Shown: in pieces, positions 1 through 9,216 of the stretch | How positions within the stretch are numbered: the stretch's first letter is position 1 | Layout: each line of letters begins with the position of its first letter | Origin: Desulfovibrio mangrovi | Lineage (GTDB): Bacteria > Desulfobacterota > Desulfovibrionia > Desulfovibrionales > Desulfovibrionaceae | Length of the DNA: 64,000 nt | Assembly: GCF_026230175.1 (NCBI RefSeq) | Contig: NZ_CP104208.1 | Coordinates: forward strand, 1,798,001-1,862,000 | Reading direction: 5' to 3' | Program-made: the position numbers and the translations under genes | The notes under the pieces: generated by a model | What the model saw: the letters and a program-made list of their open reading frames with translations, nothing else | What the model was told of the DNA's origin: nothing | The model's database searches: none

Positions 1-260
1 ATGCAGGCATGTGTCTCTTCCAGATTCATGGAAGCTGAATCCACCACCTCAGCCCCCGTCCGGGCATTGGCAATGACAGCCTCGGGCACGAGGGAACCGG
101 CATACAGCACAAGGTCAGCCTCTGCGATGAGTCGCTGCCCTTTCACGGTTATGAGTTCGGGATCTCCCGGTCCTGCACCGATGAACCAAACCGAAACATC
201 AAATCCTTCCTTACCCTCACCCTCTTCGCCATTTCCGGCGACACCGTTATGATCCCGCAT
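1..260 (-). CDS. cobM: Precorrin-4 C11-methyltransferase, 5' part only
   Basis: The gene runs off the left edge, so only about 86 N-terminal residues are visible. They read MRDHNGVAG... followed by [17 protein letters not shown], the SAM-binding start of the tetrapyrrole methylase family, then [12 protein letters not shown] and [11 protein letters not shown], which are typical of CobM/CbiF. The enzyme methylates C11 of precorrin-4 or cobalt-precorrin-4 in cobalamin synthesis. The ATG at 260 is preceded by AGGAAG and overlaps the stop of the upstream binding-protein gene by 14 bases, so the two are probably translationally coupled. Gene identity is secure; the C-terminal part cannot be checked. 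Confidence 0.9.
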   Translation of the reverse strand, partial: MRDHNGVAGNGEEGEGKEGFDVSVWFIGAGPGDPELITVKGQRLIAEADLVLYAGSLVPEAVIANARTGAEVVDSASMNLEETHAC

Positions 261-1020
261 CAATCTTCCTGAAATACCGTTTAATTATTGAAGCGATAGT
301 GCCATCTTTATGCATTTCCCGCAGAGAACAATCTACCCTGTCCCGTACAGCCGTCAGTTTACGCAGCCGAGAAAAGGCCAGAAACGAAGAAACATTTTCC
401 ACGGGCAAGCCAAGAGGATTCAGCATCTGCGACATCCCGATTTTCTCGGCTTCCGTAAAGGCCACATCATAATCGCTGGGAATGAGCTGCACCTTGCCGG
501 ATATCAAGCCATTCATGAGTTCCTGTACGCTATAGTACTCAACAACTCTCGAAAACAAGCCTCTGCGAAGCGCGTCATCCACAATGGGGCCGTAACTGTA
601 TCCCAGCACCACGCCCACGCTCTTGCCGGCAAGCAGGCGAATATCCCCGTCCCAGCGCAAGGTACGGTCAGTGGCAAAAAAGCTGACCCTGTCGTGAAAC
701 AACTCTTCACTGCAGAAATCAAGAAACTCTGCCCTGTCCGGTTTCCAGTAGACGTTGATGATGCCATCCACACTCCCGTCCTTAACCAGATGCATTCCCC
801 GGGCCCAGGGCAATGGCCTGATCTCAAAGGGCAGTCCGGTACGGCGCATGGCTTCTGCCACGATTTCCACTGCCGCCCCGCGAACCCCGAAAGGCGCAGC
901 CGGATCTGCAACAATCTGCGGCGGGTACTCCGGGGCAACCAAAACAAGAGGTTCTGCCCTGACTGTTCCAAAACAGCAGAGAGACAACACGAGAACGCAT
1001 AGCGTTATGCAACGTTTCAC
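247..1020 (-). CDS. Periplasmic solute-binding protein, SBP_bac_3 family (copy 1)
   Basis: This 257-residue protein has a clear N-terminal signal peptide ([22 protein letters not shown], with cleavage likely after VRA). It is followed by the family pattern [34 protein letters not shown] and the lobe segment [14 protein letters not shown]. It resembles amino-acid-type binding proteins that work in the periplasm, but no permease or ATPase gene is adjacent. The GTG start at 1020 has GGGAGG six bases upstream. It is a paralogue of the next gene upstream (1101-1874), and both sit inside a cobalamin gene series. The ligand is unknown; a sensory or orphan binding role is possible. Confidence 0.85.
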   Translation of the reverse strand: MKRCITLCVLVLSLCCFGTVRAEPLVLVAPEYPPQIVADPAAPFGVRGAAVEIVAEAMRRTGLPFEIRPLPWARGMHLVKDGSVDGIINVYWKPDRAEFLDFCSEELFHDRVSFFATDRTLRWDGDIRLLAGKSVGVVLGYSYGPIVDDALRRGLFSRVVEYYSVQELMNGLISGKVQLIPSDYDVAFTEAEKIGMSQMLNPLGLPVENVSSFLAFSRLRKLTAVRDRVDCSLREMHKDGTIASIIKRYFRKIDAGS

Positions 1021-1100
1021 CGTATCCCTCCCATGCTGTTCGCCACCGCAGTCATTCCGTAATCACCTCAGATTCTTCCATCACGGCATCATGCTTGTAC

Positions 1101-1874
1101 CTAACGTTCCGTAGCGTAACGCTTGTAAAAATCTGCTATCATCCGGTCAATCTCTCCACGGTCACGCATGGCCTTCAAGGTACTGTCCAGCCTGTCTCGA
1201 ACGTGCTTCAGCTTCCGCATTTTCGAAAAAGCCACATATGAAGGCACACTCTCCACCATAGGGTCAAGTGCCACAAGGCCTTCTGGTGCGCCTGCGGCCT
1301 CCCCCAGAGCGTAGCCAACCTCGTAGGTACTGAGAACGGCATCGACCTTGCCGCTGAGAAGCGCTTCCACGCATTCCATCATCGAATAAAACTCGATGCT
1401 GGCAAGCTCTCCAGCTGCCATGGCAACGCCCACGCGCGGACCATAGCTGAAGCCAAGGGCCACACCGATGCGCTTTCCCTTGAGGCTTGCGAAATCACCA
1501 TTCCACCCAATATTTGTGCCTGCACGGGAAAACAGGAAGATACGCTCGTTGAAGAGAACCTCGGAACAGTAATCAAAAAACTGTTCACGGCGAGGCGTAA
1601 GGTACAGATTGAACACGCCGTCCACAACACCCTGCTCGACCATGTACAACCCTCTGGCCCAAGGAAGCACCTTGAACTCGTAGGTTACCCCCATACTGTC
1701 CAGAGCGGCTTCAACAATTTCCACTGCAAGCCCTGACGCCCCATGGGGACTTGCGGAATCCGCATAAGTGTGGGGCGGGTATTCGGGCAACACAAAGGTC
1801 AACTTCTCCGCAGAGGCTGAAACGGCAACACAAAAACATTGCACAAGAGCTAACAGCAGCAGAAAACGTTTCAT
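1101..1874 (-). CDS. Periplasmic solute-binding protein, SBP_bac_3 family (copy 2)
   Basis: This 257-residue protein starts with a signal peptide (MKRFLLLLALVQCFCVAVSASA) and then LTFVLPEYPPHTY, AVEIVEAALDSMGVTYEFKVLPW and GKRIGVALGFSYGPRVG. These match the copy at 247-1020 segment by segment, so the pair arose by duplication. The ATG at 1874 shares its A with the cobL stop (TGATG) and has GGAGG six bases upstream; the GTG at 1877 is a less well-spaced alternative. The coupling to cobL suggests co-expression with cobalamin synthesis. Whether it binds a corrinoid precursor, an amino acid or something else cannot be read from the sequence. Confidence 0.85.
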   Translation of the reverse strand: MKRFLLLLALVQCFCVAVSASAEKLTFVLPEYPPHTYADSASPHGASGLAVEIVEAALDSMGVTYEFKVLPWARGLYMVEQGVVDGVFNLYLTPRREQFFDYCSEVLFNERIFLFSRAGTNIGWNGDFASLKGKRIGVALGFSYGPRVGVAMAAGELASIEFYSMMECVEALLSGKVDAVLSTYEVGYALGEAAGAPEGLVALDPMVESVPSYVAFSKMRKLKHVRDRLDSTLKAMRDRGEIDRMIADFYKRYATER

Positions 1875-3091
1875 CACACACCTCCGGGCTTCTCTGCCGC
1901 GATGATGAACACGGGATTCAGCCCTTCCAGTCGGATATCACCAGCAAGAGGAGTTGTGACGGAAGACTGCAGCATGGTTATGTCCACAACCCAGCCGAGC
2001 TTTGTCAGATAATGGCGGCAACGTTCAAGAGTTCCCAGCAGAACGCAGTGGATGACCAGCCGCCCCCCGTCCTGCAAACGCGGGCAGACGACATCCAGAA
2101 GTGATTCGTCCTTGCCGAGCCCGCCGCCTATGAACACCCGATGAGGATCCGGCAAATCCTTGAGACAGGCGGGCAGTGTGCCGTGAATCACCTCAAGCGA
2201 CAAGGCCCCGAAGCGCTTCCGGTTCTCGCGGATCATACCCACGCGATTGCCGTTGCGCTCAACGGCATGCACCTCGCCGGAGGGTAGCAACGCACAGGCC
2301 TCTATGCCCAGCGAGCCGCTGCCGGCACCGAGATCCCAAAGCACGTTATCAGACTCAAGGCGCAAGGCCGCAAGACCTGCTGCACGCACAGGCCATTTCG
2401 TGATCAACCCCTTGTCTGCCTCATAGGCCTCGTCCGGGGTTCCCATGACAAGCGGCGCTTCAGGCCCGCCCTTGCGCTCCAGCAGAACAAGGTTGAGGCG
2501 GGAAAAACTCTTGGTGGCCGCCTTGGCAAGCGGATAACGGTCAAAATACTCTTCCTCGCTGCCAAGATTCTCGAACACCCACATGGAGAACCATTCAGCC
2601 CCCCTGTCCAGCAGACGTTGGGCAATGGCGGCGGGAATATTCCTATCGTCGGTGAGCACGGCAACCCAGCTGCCGCCCCGGAGAGCATTGTAGAGGGGAA
2701 CATAGTCGTCACGCCCGTGCAGGGAGACGGAAATCACCTCCTGCCACGGCACTTTTGCCAGTGCAGCAGCCGCCTGCAGCGAAGTAACATTGGGATAGAA
2801 ATGCACGCCGTCCGGCCCGAATTCATCCACAAGGCGAGCCCCGATACCATAAAAGAGGGGGTCGCCGTCCGCGAGCACGACGACGTCACGTCCGGCTTCT
2901 TCGCTGGCGGCTATTTCCGAAAACACGGACTCCAAGGGAGACGTAATGGATACCTTGCTTGCCGGATGATCCTCAAACAGCGACAGCTGCCTTTTTCCCC
3001 CTACCAGCACCTGAGCACCATCAATGATGCCTGCATGCAGTTCCGGCAATGCCTCGGAATCCATTCCCAATCCGACTACCTGAATGGGCAT
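1874..3091 (-). CDS. cobL: Precorrin-6Y C5,15-methyltransferase, decarboxylating (CbiE-CbiT fusion)
   Basis: The 405-residue protein has two parts. The first ~200 residues are a CbiE-type tetrapyrrole methylase (VVGLGMDSEALPELH near the start, VVVLADGDPLFYGIG in the middle, SLHGRDDY). The second part is a CbiT-type Rossmann methyltransferase with the SAM motif LWDLGAGSGSLGIEAC. Together they methylate C5 and C15 of precorrin-6Y and decarboxylate the C12 acetate. The ATG at 3091 follows GGGGAG. It lies between cbiD (46 bases upstream) and the two binding proteins, and its stop overlaps the next start. Confidence 0.95.
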   Translation of the reverse strand: MPIQVVGLGMDSEALPELHAGIIDGAQVLVGGKRQLSLFEDHPASKVSITSPLESVFSEIAASEEAGRDVVVLADGDPLFYGIGARLVDEFGPDGVHFYPNVTSLQAAAALAKVPWQEVISVSLHGRDDYVPLYNALRGGSWVAVLTDDRNIPAAIAQRLLDRGAEWFSMWVFENLGSEEEYFDRYPLAKAATKSFSRLNLVLLERKGGPEAPLVMGTPDEAYEADKGLITKWPVRAAGLAALRLESDNVLWDLGAGSGSLGIEACALLPSGEVHAVERNGNRVGMIRENRKRFGALSLEVIHGTLPACLKDLPDPHRVFIGGGLGKDESLLDVVCPRLQDGGRLVIHCVLLGTLERCRHYLTKLGWVVDITMLQSSVTTPLAGDIRLEGLNPVFIIAAEKPGGV

Positions 3092-3136
3092 ATGCGCTGC
3101 TCCCCTTTTATCCGGCAGTGATAGCCGTCCTGCGAC

Positions 3137-4276
3137 CTAGGCGACAGCGAACTGTCTGCCGTCAAAGTCGAAAACATGCACTGTCACTGCAACAGTTCCC
3201 CCAGTCCAGTGCATGGCTTTTTGCTTAGCACGTCTGGCAATGGCGACTACAATATCCTGCATGTACGTTCCGTTATCAATTATTTCCAGAGCCTGCCGTG
3301 CAGTATTGGCGTTTCTCACCTGCACGGCAATATCATCCGGAGCCCCCGCTTCCCGGCACCAATCGGCAAGCAGGGAAAAGTCCAGGTCCACTGTCTGGGC
3401 ATGCGTGTAGGCGTGTCCCTGAGCCAGTTTGACCAGTTTGCCGAAAAAACAGCCCCACGCAATCTTCGTAAAGCCCTTTGCTGCCGCCTGCTCCAGAGAA
3501 AAAGCCGCAAAATCAGCAGCCTGCACAAAAGCGAGCTGCGGCCATTCCGGATACTGGGCCATAAGCAGACGTTCGCTCCGCCTGCCCGTGGAAAAACCGA
3601 TGCATTCACAGCCTGCGGCCCGCGCAACATCCAGCCCCTGGGCAATGGTCGCCATCCATGCACTATGACTGAATGGGCGCACGGTTCCCCGCGTTCCGAG
3701 AATGGAAATCCCCCCCATGATGCCAAGGCGGGCATTCATGGTGTTCTTTGCCCGTTCAGCGCCATCCGGCACCGAGACAAGCACCTCCACGCCGCCGGTA
3801 TATCCATAACGGACACACAGCTCCCGCACCGCCGCAGCAATCTGCTTGCGCGGTTCCGGATTGATGGCTGCCTCCCCTACAGGCACGGGCAATCCCGGCA
3901 GGGTAACCCGCCCCACCCCTTCGCCGCCGTCCAGCGTCACGGTTCCGTCCGCTCCGGCCAGACGGACACGGGCCTGAATCAGTGCGCCGTGCGTTGCGTC
4001 GGGGTCGTCACCGCCGTCTTTGATCACTTGCCCCGTTGCAGAGGGAATCTCACCCTCATCGGCAACAAAGCAATTCACAATAGGTATATCGAGGCGACTA
4101 TTCTCATTTCCATCATCAGGTGGAAAGGGCGGCAGGGGCACATTCACGACCTCGGGGCCAGTTCCCCCCAGCAAAAGATGCAGTGCGGCTACGGCAGCAG
4201 CCGTGGCGGCCGTGCCCGTGGTGAATCCTTCACGCAAACCGTCAGCGCGGGAAGCTTCGTATTCTGTAGCATTCAT
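3137..4276 (-). CDS. cbiD: Cobalt-precorrin-5B C1-methyltransferase
   Basis: This protein of about 379 residues carries the CbiD signature LREGFTTGTAATAAAVAAL at the N terminus, VKDGGDDPDATHGA-like text (VIKDGGDDPDATHG), GGEGVGRVTLPGLPV and GILGTRGTVRPFS-like text (ILGTRGTVRPFSHSA). It methylates C1 during ring contraction in the anaerobic cobalamin route. The frame stays open to 4336, but the ATG at 4276 gives the usual CbiD start (MNATEYEAS). No strong ribosome-binding site precedes either start. It is the first gene of the visible cob cluster, and three GGTCACAA repeats lie about 80-120 bases upstream of this start. Confidence 0.93.
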   Translation of the reverse strand: MNATEYEASRADGLREGFTTGTAATAAAVAALHLLLGGTGPEVVNVPLPPFPPDDGNENSRLDIPIVNCFVADEGEIPSATGQVIKDGGDDPDATHGALIQARVRLAGADGTVTLDGGEGVGRVTLPGLPVPVGEAAINPEPRKQIAAAVRELCVRYGYTGGVEVLVSVPDGAERAKNTMNARLGIMGGISILGTRGTVRPFSHSAWMATIAQGLDVARAAGCECIGFSTGRRSERLLMAQYPEWPQLAFVQAADFAAFSLEQAAAKGFTKIAWGCFFGKLVKLAQGHAYTHAQTVDLDFSLLADWCREAGAPDDIAVQVRNANTARQALEIIDNGTYMQDIVVAIARRAKQKAMHWTGGTVAVTVHVFDFDGRQFAVA

Positions 4277-4358
4277 GATGTTACACTGAGAACAGACTAT
4301 TATGATTGAATAACACGCTGCCGCGCCTGACCGCATCTGATTGCATCCGGCCTCTATT

Positions 4359-4396
4359 GGTCACAACAGGTCACAAAGGGTCACAACTGGCAACAG
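4359..4396. repeat. Direct repeats of GGTCACAA with an exact 10-bp period, upstream of cbiD
   Basis: GGTCACAA occurs at 4359-4366, 4369-4376 and 4379-4386, and a degenerate copy, GGCAACAG, starts at 4389. The period equals about one helical turn, so a bound protein would contact one face of the DNA. The repeats lie between the cbiD start (4276) and the stop of the upstream EamA gene (4405), where the cob operon promoter should be. On the minus strand each unit reads TTGTGACC, which resembles a CRP-type half site, but no inverted partner is seen. The operator role is inference. Confidence 0.5.
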
Positions 4397-4404
4397 CCGC
4401 AGAT

Positions 4405-5370
4405 CTATTTGTTGATGGTCCGACGCTGCACGGCCTGCTGGCCGGATATGCCCACCCATATGGCGAAAATGGCCATGCAGGCTCCGAGCAGGCCCAGCGG
4501 ACCTGTGGGGCGATCAAAAAGCAGAATGTCCCAGATGAAGGAAAGCGTGGGCTGAATAAGCATAAGCAGCCCAGCCACCGCGGCGGGAAGTTTGGGGAGT
4601 GCGGAAGAAAGCAGTACCCATCCCACCCCCTGACACAACAGTCCGTACGCTATCAGGTAGCCTCCGTCCTGCACGGTGGGAATGACGAAGGACACGTCAT
4701 GAAACTGGCTTGAAATTCCGCTGAACAGAGCCGTGCCCAACGAGACCATGGCCATGTTCATGATGAGGGGAAGCTTGCCAGACACACCTTGGGAACGCCG
4801 CAGCGTGAGAATGTAGCAGGCGTAGAACACGGCGGTGAGCAGACCGAATATGACACCGGGAATGGTGCCCTCCGGCAGGCCGTCCATGTCCACGCCGAGC
4901 AGAAGCCACAGCCCGCCCATGGCCAGCGGCAGCGCCATGACCAGCCTGAGGGAAAGGCGCTCCCTGAAAACAACCGCCCCGATGAAGGCGAGAATGAACA
5001 CCTGAAAATTGCCCAGAATGGTTGCCAGTCCCGGCCCCACATACAGGATGGATCGGTGCCATGCCTCCAGATCGAGGGCGAAGAAAAAGGCAGCAGCCAG
5101 CACGATTCCCCATATGCCTTTGCTGGCTCCCAAACGTTCGCCTCTGGCAAGGGCCAGAAGCAGCAGGGCAACGCCACCGAAAAACACACGGTAAAAGACG
5201 GAGGTGCTGGGACCGACGTTAACCAGCTTCACGAACACGGCCGCGAAACTGATCATGGTGCCACCCGCCAGTACACGCAGCAAGGGCCCCAAGGGCAACT
5301 GTGCCGTCGAGGTCTGAACGGATGGATAGGAACCTGAGCCGGAGTCGGCCCGTGAAAAAAACTTCTTCAT
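4405..5370 (-). CDS. EamA/DMT-family membrane transporter
   Basis: The protein of about 321 residues is highly hydrophobic, with roughly ten transmembrane segments in two EamA repeats (for example SFAAVFVKLVNVGPSTSVFY near the start and LLCQGVGWVLLSSALPKLPA in the second repeat). DMT members export or import small metabolites such as amino acids; the substrate here cannot be predicted. The frame can be extended to a TTG at 5406, but the ATG at 5370 (MKKFFSRADSG) is more likely. Neither has a clear ribosome-binding site. It sits between the cob operon and a GGDEF/TPR gene on the same strand. Confidence 0.85.
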   Translation of the reverse strand: MKKFFSRADSGSGSYPSVQTSTAQLPLGPLLRVLAGGTMISFAAVFVKLVNVGPSTSVFYRVFFGGVALLLLALARGERLGASKGIWGIVLAAAFFFALDLEAWHRSILYVGPGLATILGNFQVFILAFIGAVVFRERLSLRLVMALPLAMGGLWLLLGVDMDGLPEGTIPGVIFGLLTAVFYACYILTLRRSQGVSGKLPLIMNMAMVSLGTALFSGISSQFHDVSFVIPTVQDGGYLIAYGLLCQGVGWVLLSSALPKLPAAVAGLLMLIQPTLSFIWDILLFDRPTGPLGLLGACMAIFAIWVGISGQQAVQRRTINK

Positions 5371-5415
5371 CAAAGCGGTATAGCCTGCCCGACTCGGCGC
5401 TGACAATGGTTAAGA

Positions 5416-7893
5416 TTAAAGCGCACCGGCCTTAAGCAACGCTTCGCGGGCATCCTGATGCTTGCCGCGCGCTTCGAACGCCCGAGCCAGCTCCAGCCAT
5501 GCGGACTTCAGATCGGGACGCAGCGCCGCAGCCTGCCGGGCCAGCACTTCCGCGATTTCCGGATCCTCACCGCCATCAAGGTAGAGTTTGGCCATGAGTT
5601 GCAGGGCAAGAGCGTCCTGCGGGTTATGGATAAGCGCCTGATGCAGACATTCACGGGCTTCGTCCAGACGCCCCTGCCGCATGCACAACCGCGCAAGGTG
5701 ACGCTGCACAAGAGCCTGATTCTCTTCCAGCTTGGCCGCGCGGTTATAGTACTGGCGGGCAATGCTGTACTTCTTTTCAGCCTCGGAAAGCTGACCGAGC
5801 CGTATCAGGGCAAAGAAGTGGGAAGGATCCTGCTTCAGGCATTTGCGATAAAATTCGCGGGCAGCCTTCACTTCGCCCATGGTGTGACAGACGTTACCCA
5901 GATTGTAGAGGGCCATTACGTCCTTTCGGTTGCGCTGCAGCGCCTGTTCGAACTGCTTGCGGGCCTCCTGCGGTCTTCCCAGTCCGGCATAACACACGCC
6001 GAGCGAGTTCCACGCCATGGTGTTGCCGCTATCGGCCAGCAGGGCACGCTTGTATTCCTCGATGGCTTCAAAGGTGTCCCCTTTGGAAAACAGCTTATCC
6101 GCACTAATATTGAGCGCCAGTGAATCCATAATGCCGACCTTGGGCTTGGGGCAGAGCATGGCATACTCCAACGCCTTCAGACAGTTCTCAAGGCTGTCCG
6201 CCCTGCGGTAGCTGAGGAAAGGATGGCAGGCCACGCCGGCCGCAGACTCAATCTGCAACTTCGCATCAAGGGTTTCGCACAAAAAGGTATACTGTTCACG
6301 CATCTGGGCAGGAGTGACGTTGGCATGGAAATAGATGAGCGAATTCAAACCGTAACGCCCGCCAAGCACACCCGCTCCAAGAATGCTGCGACAGACTTCC
6401 GCCGCTTCGGCCACAAGCTGCTCGGCATGAGAAGCCCGATTCCCGTAGCCTCTGTCAGCCCCGGTCAACCGCAGCAGCGCCACGGCAAAGGTCTCACAGG
6501 TCTCGCGCTCCCTGCTGAAACGGGCCAGAAAATCCCTGTGGCGATACAGACCGGTGATGGGGTCAAGATGCGCTTCCTCGGAGTCCGAGGGAGCGGCAAT
6601 GCCCTTCTCTTCCGGCATGAGAGTGATGCGGTCTCCCGGCTCTATGGCCCATGTGGGATCGCCAAGATGCATAATCTCCGCCAGCGCCTGCGTTTCACGA
6701 ATTTCCATGAGCACAATCTCGCCCTTGTACATGGGCGATTTAGCACCGTTCCGGCCATTGCCGCCGTTTTCGGCTGACGCGATCTTGCGGGAATCATATT
6801 CCGTGGACCACACGGAATAGCGCCCGCCTTCACGGGCGCCCATGGATCGTCCGAGGCTGACCATCACGCGGCTCATGGGCATGGTTTCCAGCACCTTGCC
6901 GCCTTCCACAAGGATGCGGTTGTAGCCCATGACATATTCCATGGCCTCTCCCACGCCCTTCTCTCCGGCAATACCCGCCGCAATGCGGGACTTTCTCAAT
7001 AACAGGCGGGCCTGCTCGCTGATTTCGCGTTCAAAGAGATAGCCTTCAAAATCCTGCGGATAGGCGGCATATCCCGCACAGGCATTCACGCCCACATTGT
7101 CGTCGGTGAGTTCATGCACAAGGCGTACGTCGCGCAGGGCACGCACGGCTTCCTTGGCAACCTTGCGGCAGATGCTGACCGTGCCGCCGGGGATGAACAT
7201 GGTAAATTCGTAATCGCCCGTACGGGAAACAAGGGCGGACTCAGGCGCGGAGGCGACAAGGGTGTCTGCGAGCAGCACAATCAGCTCATCGGCAAAGATG
7301 AAACCGTAGTCGCGGATGACGTTTTTCATGGAGTCGAAGGCAAACGTCACCACGCCCATGCAGGCGTGATAACCGCCCTCTGCGGAGGAGGCATTGATGT
7401 CGCAGCAGCCGTCACCGGCCGGACGGAAGCACTCGCGGATAAGCTCCACCTCACGGCAGATGGCCTGCTTGAGATACTGCCGCGAGAACAGGCCCGTGGC
7501 AGGATCGGTAATGCTCATCTTGTAGAGCCGCAGCTTTTCGAGCGCCAACTCTCCCATACCGGTCAGAAGCGGCAGCATACCCCGCCGTCCGCGCATGCTC
7601 ACCCCACGTGCCACGAACACGCCGAGCAACTCACCCTGCAGCATCAGTGGCATCAGGACCTTGCGATCCGGCGCATCCCACACGGCCTCGGCTGACTGCC
7701 TGCCCTTGGGGAAGTAGAGACTGTATGATTTGAAGGGAAGAAAACGGCTGACAGCATCCGCGAGGAGATGGTCGTAAGTGATCAGGTCATGCCGTGTCAG
7801 ACGAGTCCGCGTGCCGGTGAAAATATCCTGTTGCGCCTTCATGCTGGAGGTATACATACTGAGGCCGCAATTGGGAAGTACCTGACAGATCAT
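5416..7893 (-). CDS. Two degenerate GGDEF domains plus C-terminal TPR repeats
   Basis: The 825-residue protein is apparently cytoplasmic. Residues ~35-120 look like a GAF-type domain. Residues ~129-310 form a GGDEF-like domain that starts DPATGLFSRQYL and has RTGDYEF (224-230) where the GGDEF loop belongs. Residues ~444-590 form a second one (DPITGLYRHRDFL) with GGRYGLN in the loop. Residues ~595-825 contain about six TPR repeats (for example NTMAWNSLGVCYAGLGRPQEA). Neither loop has the residues for diguanylate cyclase activity, so a c-di-GMP-sensing or scaffold role is more likely. The start at 7893 has GGGGAGG about 13 bases upstream; ATGs at 7857 and 7842 lack this. Confidence 0.8.
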   Translation of the reverse strand: MICQVLPNCGLSMYTSSMKAQQDIFTGTRTRLTRHDLITYDHLLADAVSRFLPFKSYSLYFPKGRQSAEAVWDAPDRKVLMPLMLQGELLGVFVARGVSMRGRRGMLPLLTGMGELALEKLRLYKMSITDPATGLFSRQYLKQAICREVELIRECFRPAGDGCCDINASSAEGGYHACMGVVTFAFDSMKNVIRDYGFIFADELIVLLADTLVASAPESALVSRTGDYEFTMFIPGGTVSICRKVAKEAVRALRDVRLVHELTDDNVGVNACAGYAAYPQDFEGYLFEREISEQARLLLRKSRIAAGIAGEKGVGEAMEYVMGYNRILVEGGKVLETMPMSRVMVSLGRSMGAREGGRYSVWSTEYDSRKIASAENGGNGRNGAKSPMYKGEIVLMEIRETQALAEIMHLGDPTWAIEPGDRITLMPEEKGIAAPSDSEEAHLDPITGLYRHRDFLARFSRERETCETFAVALLRLTGADRGYGNRASHAEQLVAEAAEVCRSILGAGVLGGRYGLNSLIYFHANVTPAQMREQYTFLCETLDAKLQIESAAGVACHPFLSYRRADSLENCLKALEYAMLCPKPKVGIMDSLALNISADKLFSKGDTFEAIEEYKRALLADSGNTMAWNSLGVCYAGLGRPQEARKQFEQALQRNRKDVMALYNLGNVCHTMGEVKAAREFYRKCLKQDPSHFFALIRLGQLSEAEKKYSIARQYYNRAAKLEENQALVQRHLARLCMRQGRLDEARECLHQALIHNPQDALALQLMAKLYLDGGEDPEIAEVLARQAAALRPDLKSAWLELARAFEARGKHQDAREALLKAGAL

Positions 7894-8068
7894 CCCCTTT
7901 CACACACACCTCCCCAGCCTGCAAACCTTGCATCGCCAGCCCCGATGGGGTAGCTATTTTGCCTGTGTCGCGCGCTTCTCCGAACTCCCGGACATCGCCG
8001 GACATCACAGGACAGCGCCCGACAACGACGACAAAAACTTACTGGAAAGACAGGAAAAAGGAGCCCCC

Positions 8069-8584
8069 ATGAGCGCAGAAGCCGTACTGACAGCTATCAA
8101 GGAGCGGCGCAGCATTCGCAAGTATACTGCTGAGCCGGTAGACGATGAAGCCGTTCGTGCCATTCTGGAGGCCGGACGATGGGCCCCCAGCGGGATGAAC
8201 AACCAGCCTTTCCGCTTTCTCGTGCTGCGCAAGGACGATCCCCGTTTCGAGACCCTTTCCGGCCTGACCAAATACACACACATCGTGAAGAGCTGTCCGG
8301 TAATGATCGGACTGTTCCTCGACAAGAAGGCCACCTATCACGAACACAAGGACCACCAGTCCGCAGGCGCCTGCGTCCAAAACATGATGCTGGCCGCTCA
8401 CGCGCTGGGACTGGGCACCGTATGGCTGGGCCAGATGATGAACAACGCCCCGCAGGTTCTGGAAGCCCTGAGCCTTTCGCCGGACGACTATGAGTTCATT
8501 ACGGTCATTACCATAGGCCACCCTGCGGAAGCGGGCAAAGCGAACCGCCACCCTCTTGATCACTACATGCTGGAGACATTCTGA
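8069..8584 (+). CDS. Nitroreductase-family protein
   Basis: The 171-residue protein has the FMN-binding nitroreductase start IKERRSIRKYTAEPVDDEAV, then GRWAPSGMNNQPFRF and the C-terminal GLGTVWLGQMMNN and ITIGHPAE. Such enzymes use FMN and NAD(P)H to reduce nitro, quinone or related substrates in the cytoplasm. The frame is open from 7928, but the ATG at 8069 has AAGGAG at the right distance and gives the usual N terminus. Its TGA overlaps the ATG of the downstream MBL-fold gene (TGATG), so the two form an operon. The specific substrate is unknown. Confidence 0.9.
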   Translation: MSAEAVLTAIKERRSIRKYTAEPVDDEAVRAILEAGRWAPSGMNNQPFRFLVLRKDDPRFETLSGLTKYTHIVKSCPVMIGLFLDKKATYHEHKDHQSAGACVQNMMLAAHALGLGTVWLGQMMNNAPQVLEALSLSPDDYEFITVITIGHPAEAGKANRHPLDHYMLETF

Positions 8585-9210
8585 TGCAGGTCAAAACCTT
8601 TCCCCTCGGCCCTCTGGACACCAACTGCCACCTCGCATGGCATGACGGCCTTGCAGTTGCTGTCGATCCCGGCGGAGATCCTGCCCGAGTGGTGACCTTT
8701 CTCGAGAAGAACAACCTCAAACTCACCCACATTCTGAACACGCACCTGCACTTTGACCATATTTACGGCAATCAGGCGTTGCAGGAAGCAACCGGCGCTC
8801 CCATCCTTGCCTGCAGCATGGACGCGTACATGCTGGATTCGGAACTGGGCACCGGTGGCATGTGGGGGTTCCCCAAGGTCACTCCCTTTGCCTTTGAAAC
8901 CATAGAAGAAGGCGATCACACGTTCATGGGCCTGCCTTGCAAGGTGCTGCACACCCCCGGTCACTCTCCGGGCAGTCTTTCCTTCTACTTCCCCGATGGG
9001 GGCGTGGTCTTTGTGGGCGACCTGCTGTTCTACCGTTCCATCGGACGCACGGACTTCCCCGGCGGCAGCCTCAACGCACTCAAAGGCTCCGTGACGACCA
9101 AGATTTTCACCCTGCCCAAGGAAACTGTGGTATATTCCGGCCACGGACCGGAAACCGCTGTCGGCGACGAACAGCTGAACAACCCATTTTTCACGGAGTT
9201 TGTAAGGTAA
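8584..9210 (+). CDS. MBL-fold metallo-hydrolase (glyoxalase II-like)
   Basis: The 208-residue protein has the metal-binding motif HTHLHFDH followed by IYGN, then HTPGHSPGS, the bridging aspartate in VFVGDLLFYRSIGRTD and the last histidine in YSGHGPET. All metal ligands of the family are present. It is the short MBL type often annotated as hydroxyacylglutathione hydrolase-like; the real substrate may be another thioester or a persulfide. It is coupled to the nitroreductase upstream and lies six bases before the TusA-like selenoprotein candidate, which fits a sulfur or thiol redox operon. Confidence 0.92.
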   Translation: MQVKTFPLGPLDTNCHLAWHDGLAVAVDPGGDPARVVTFLEKNNLKLTHILNTHLHFDHIYGNQALQEATGAPILACSMDAYMLDSELGTGGMWGFPKVTPFAFETIEEGDHTFMGLPCKVLHTPGHSPGSLSFYFPDGGVVFVGDLLFYRSIGRTDFPGGSLNALKGSVTTKIFTLPKETVVYSGHGPETAVGDEQLNNPFFTEFVR

Positions 9211-9216
9211 TCTGGC

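Noticed and set aside
4277-4404. Cobalamin riboswitch before cbiD
   Set aside because: I found no B12-box-like sequence; only the GGTCACAA repeats stand out.
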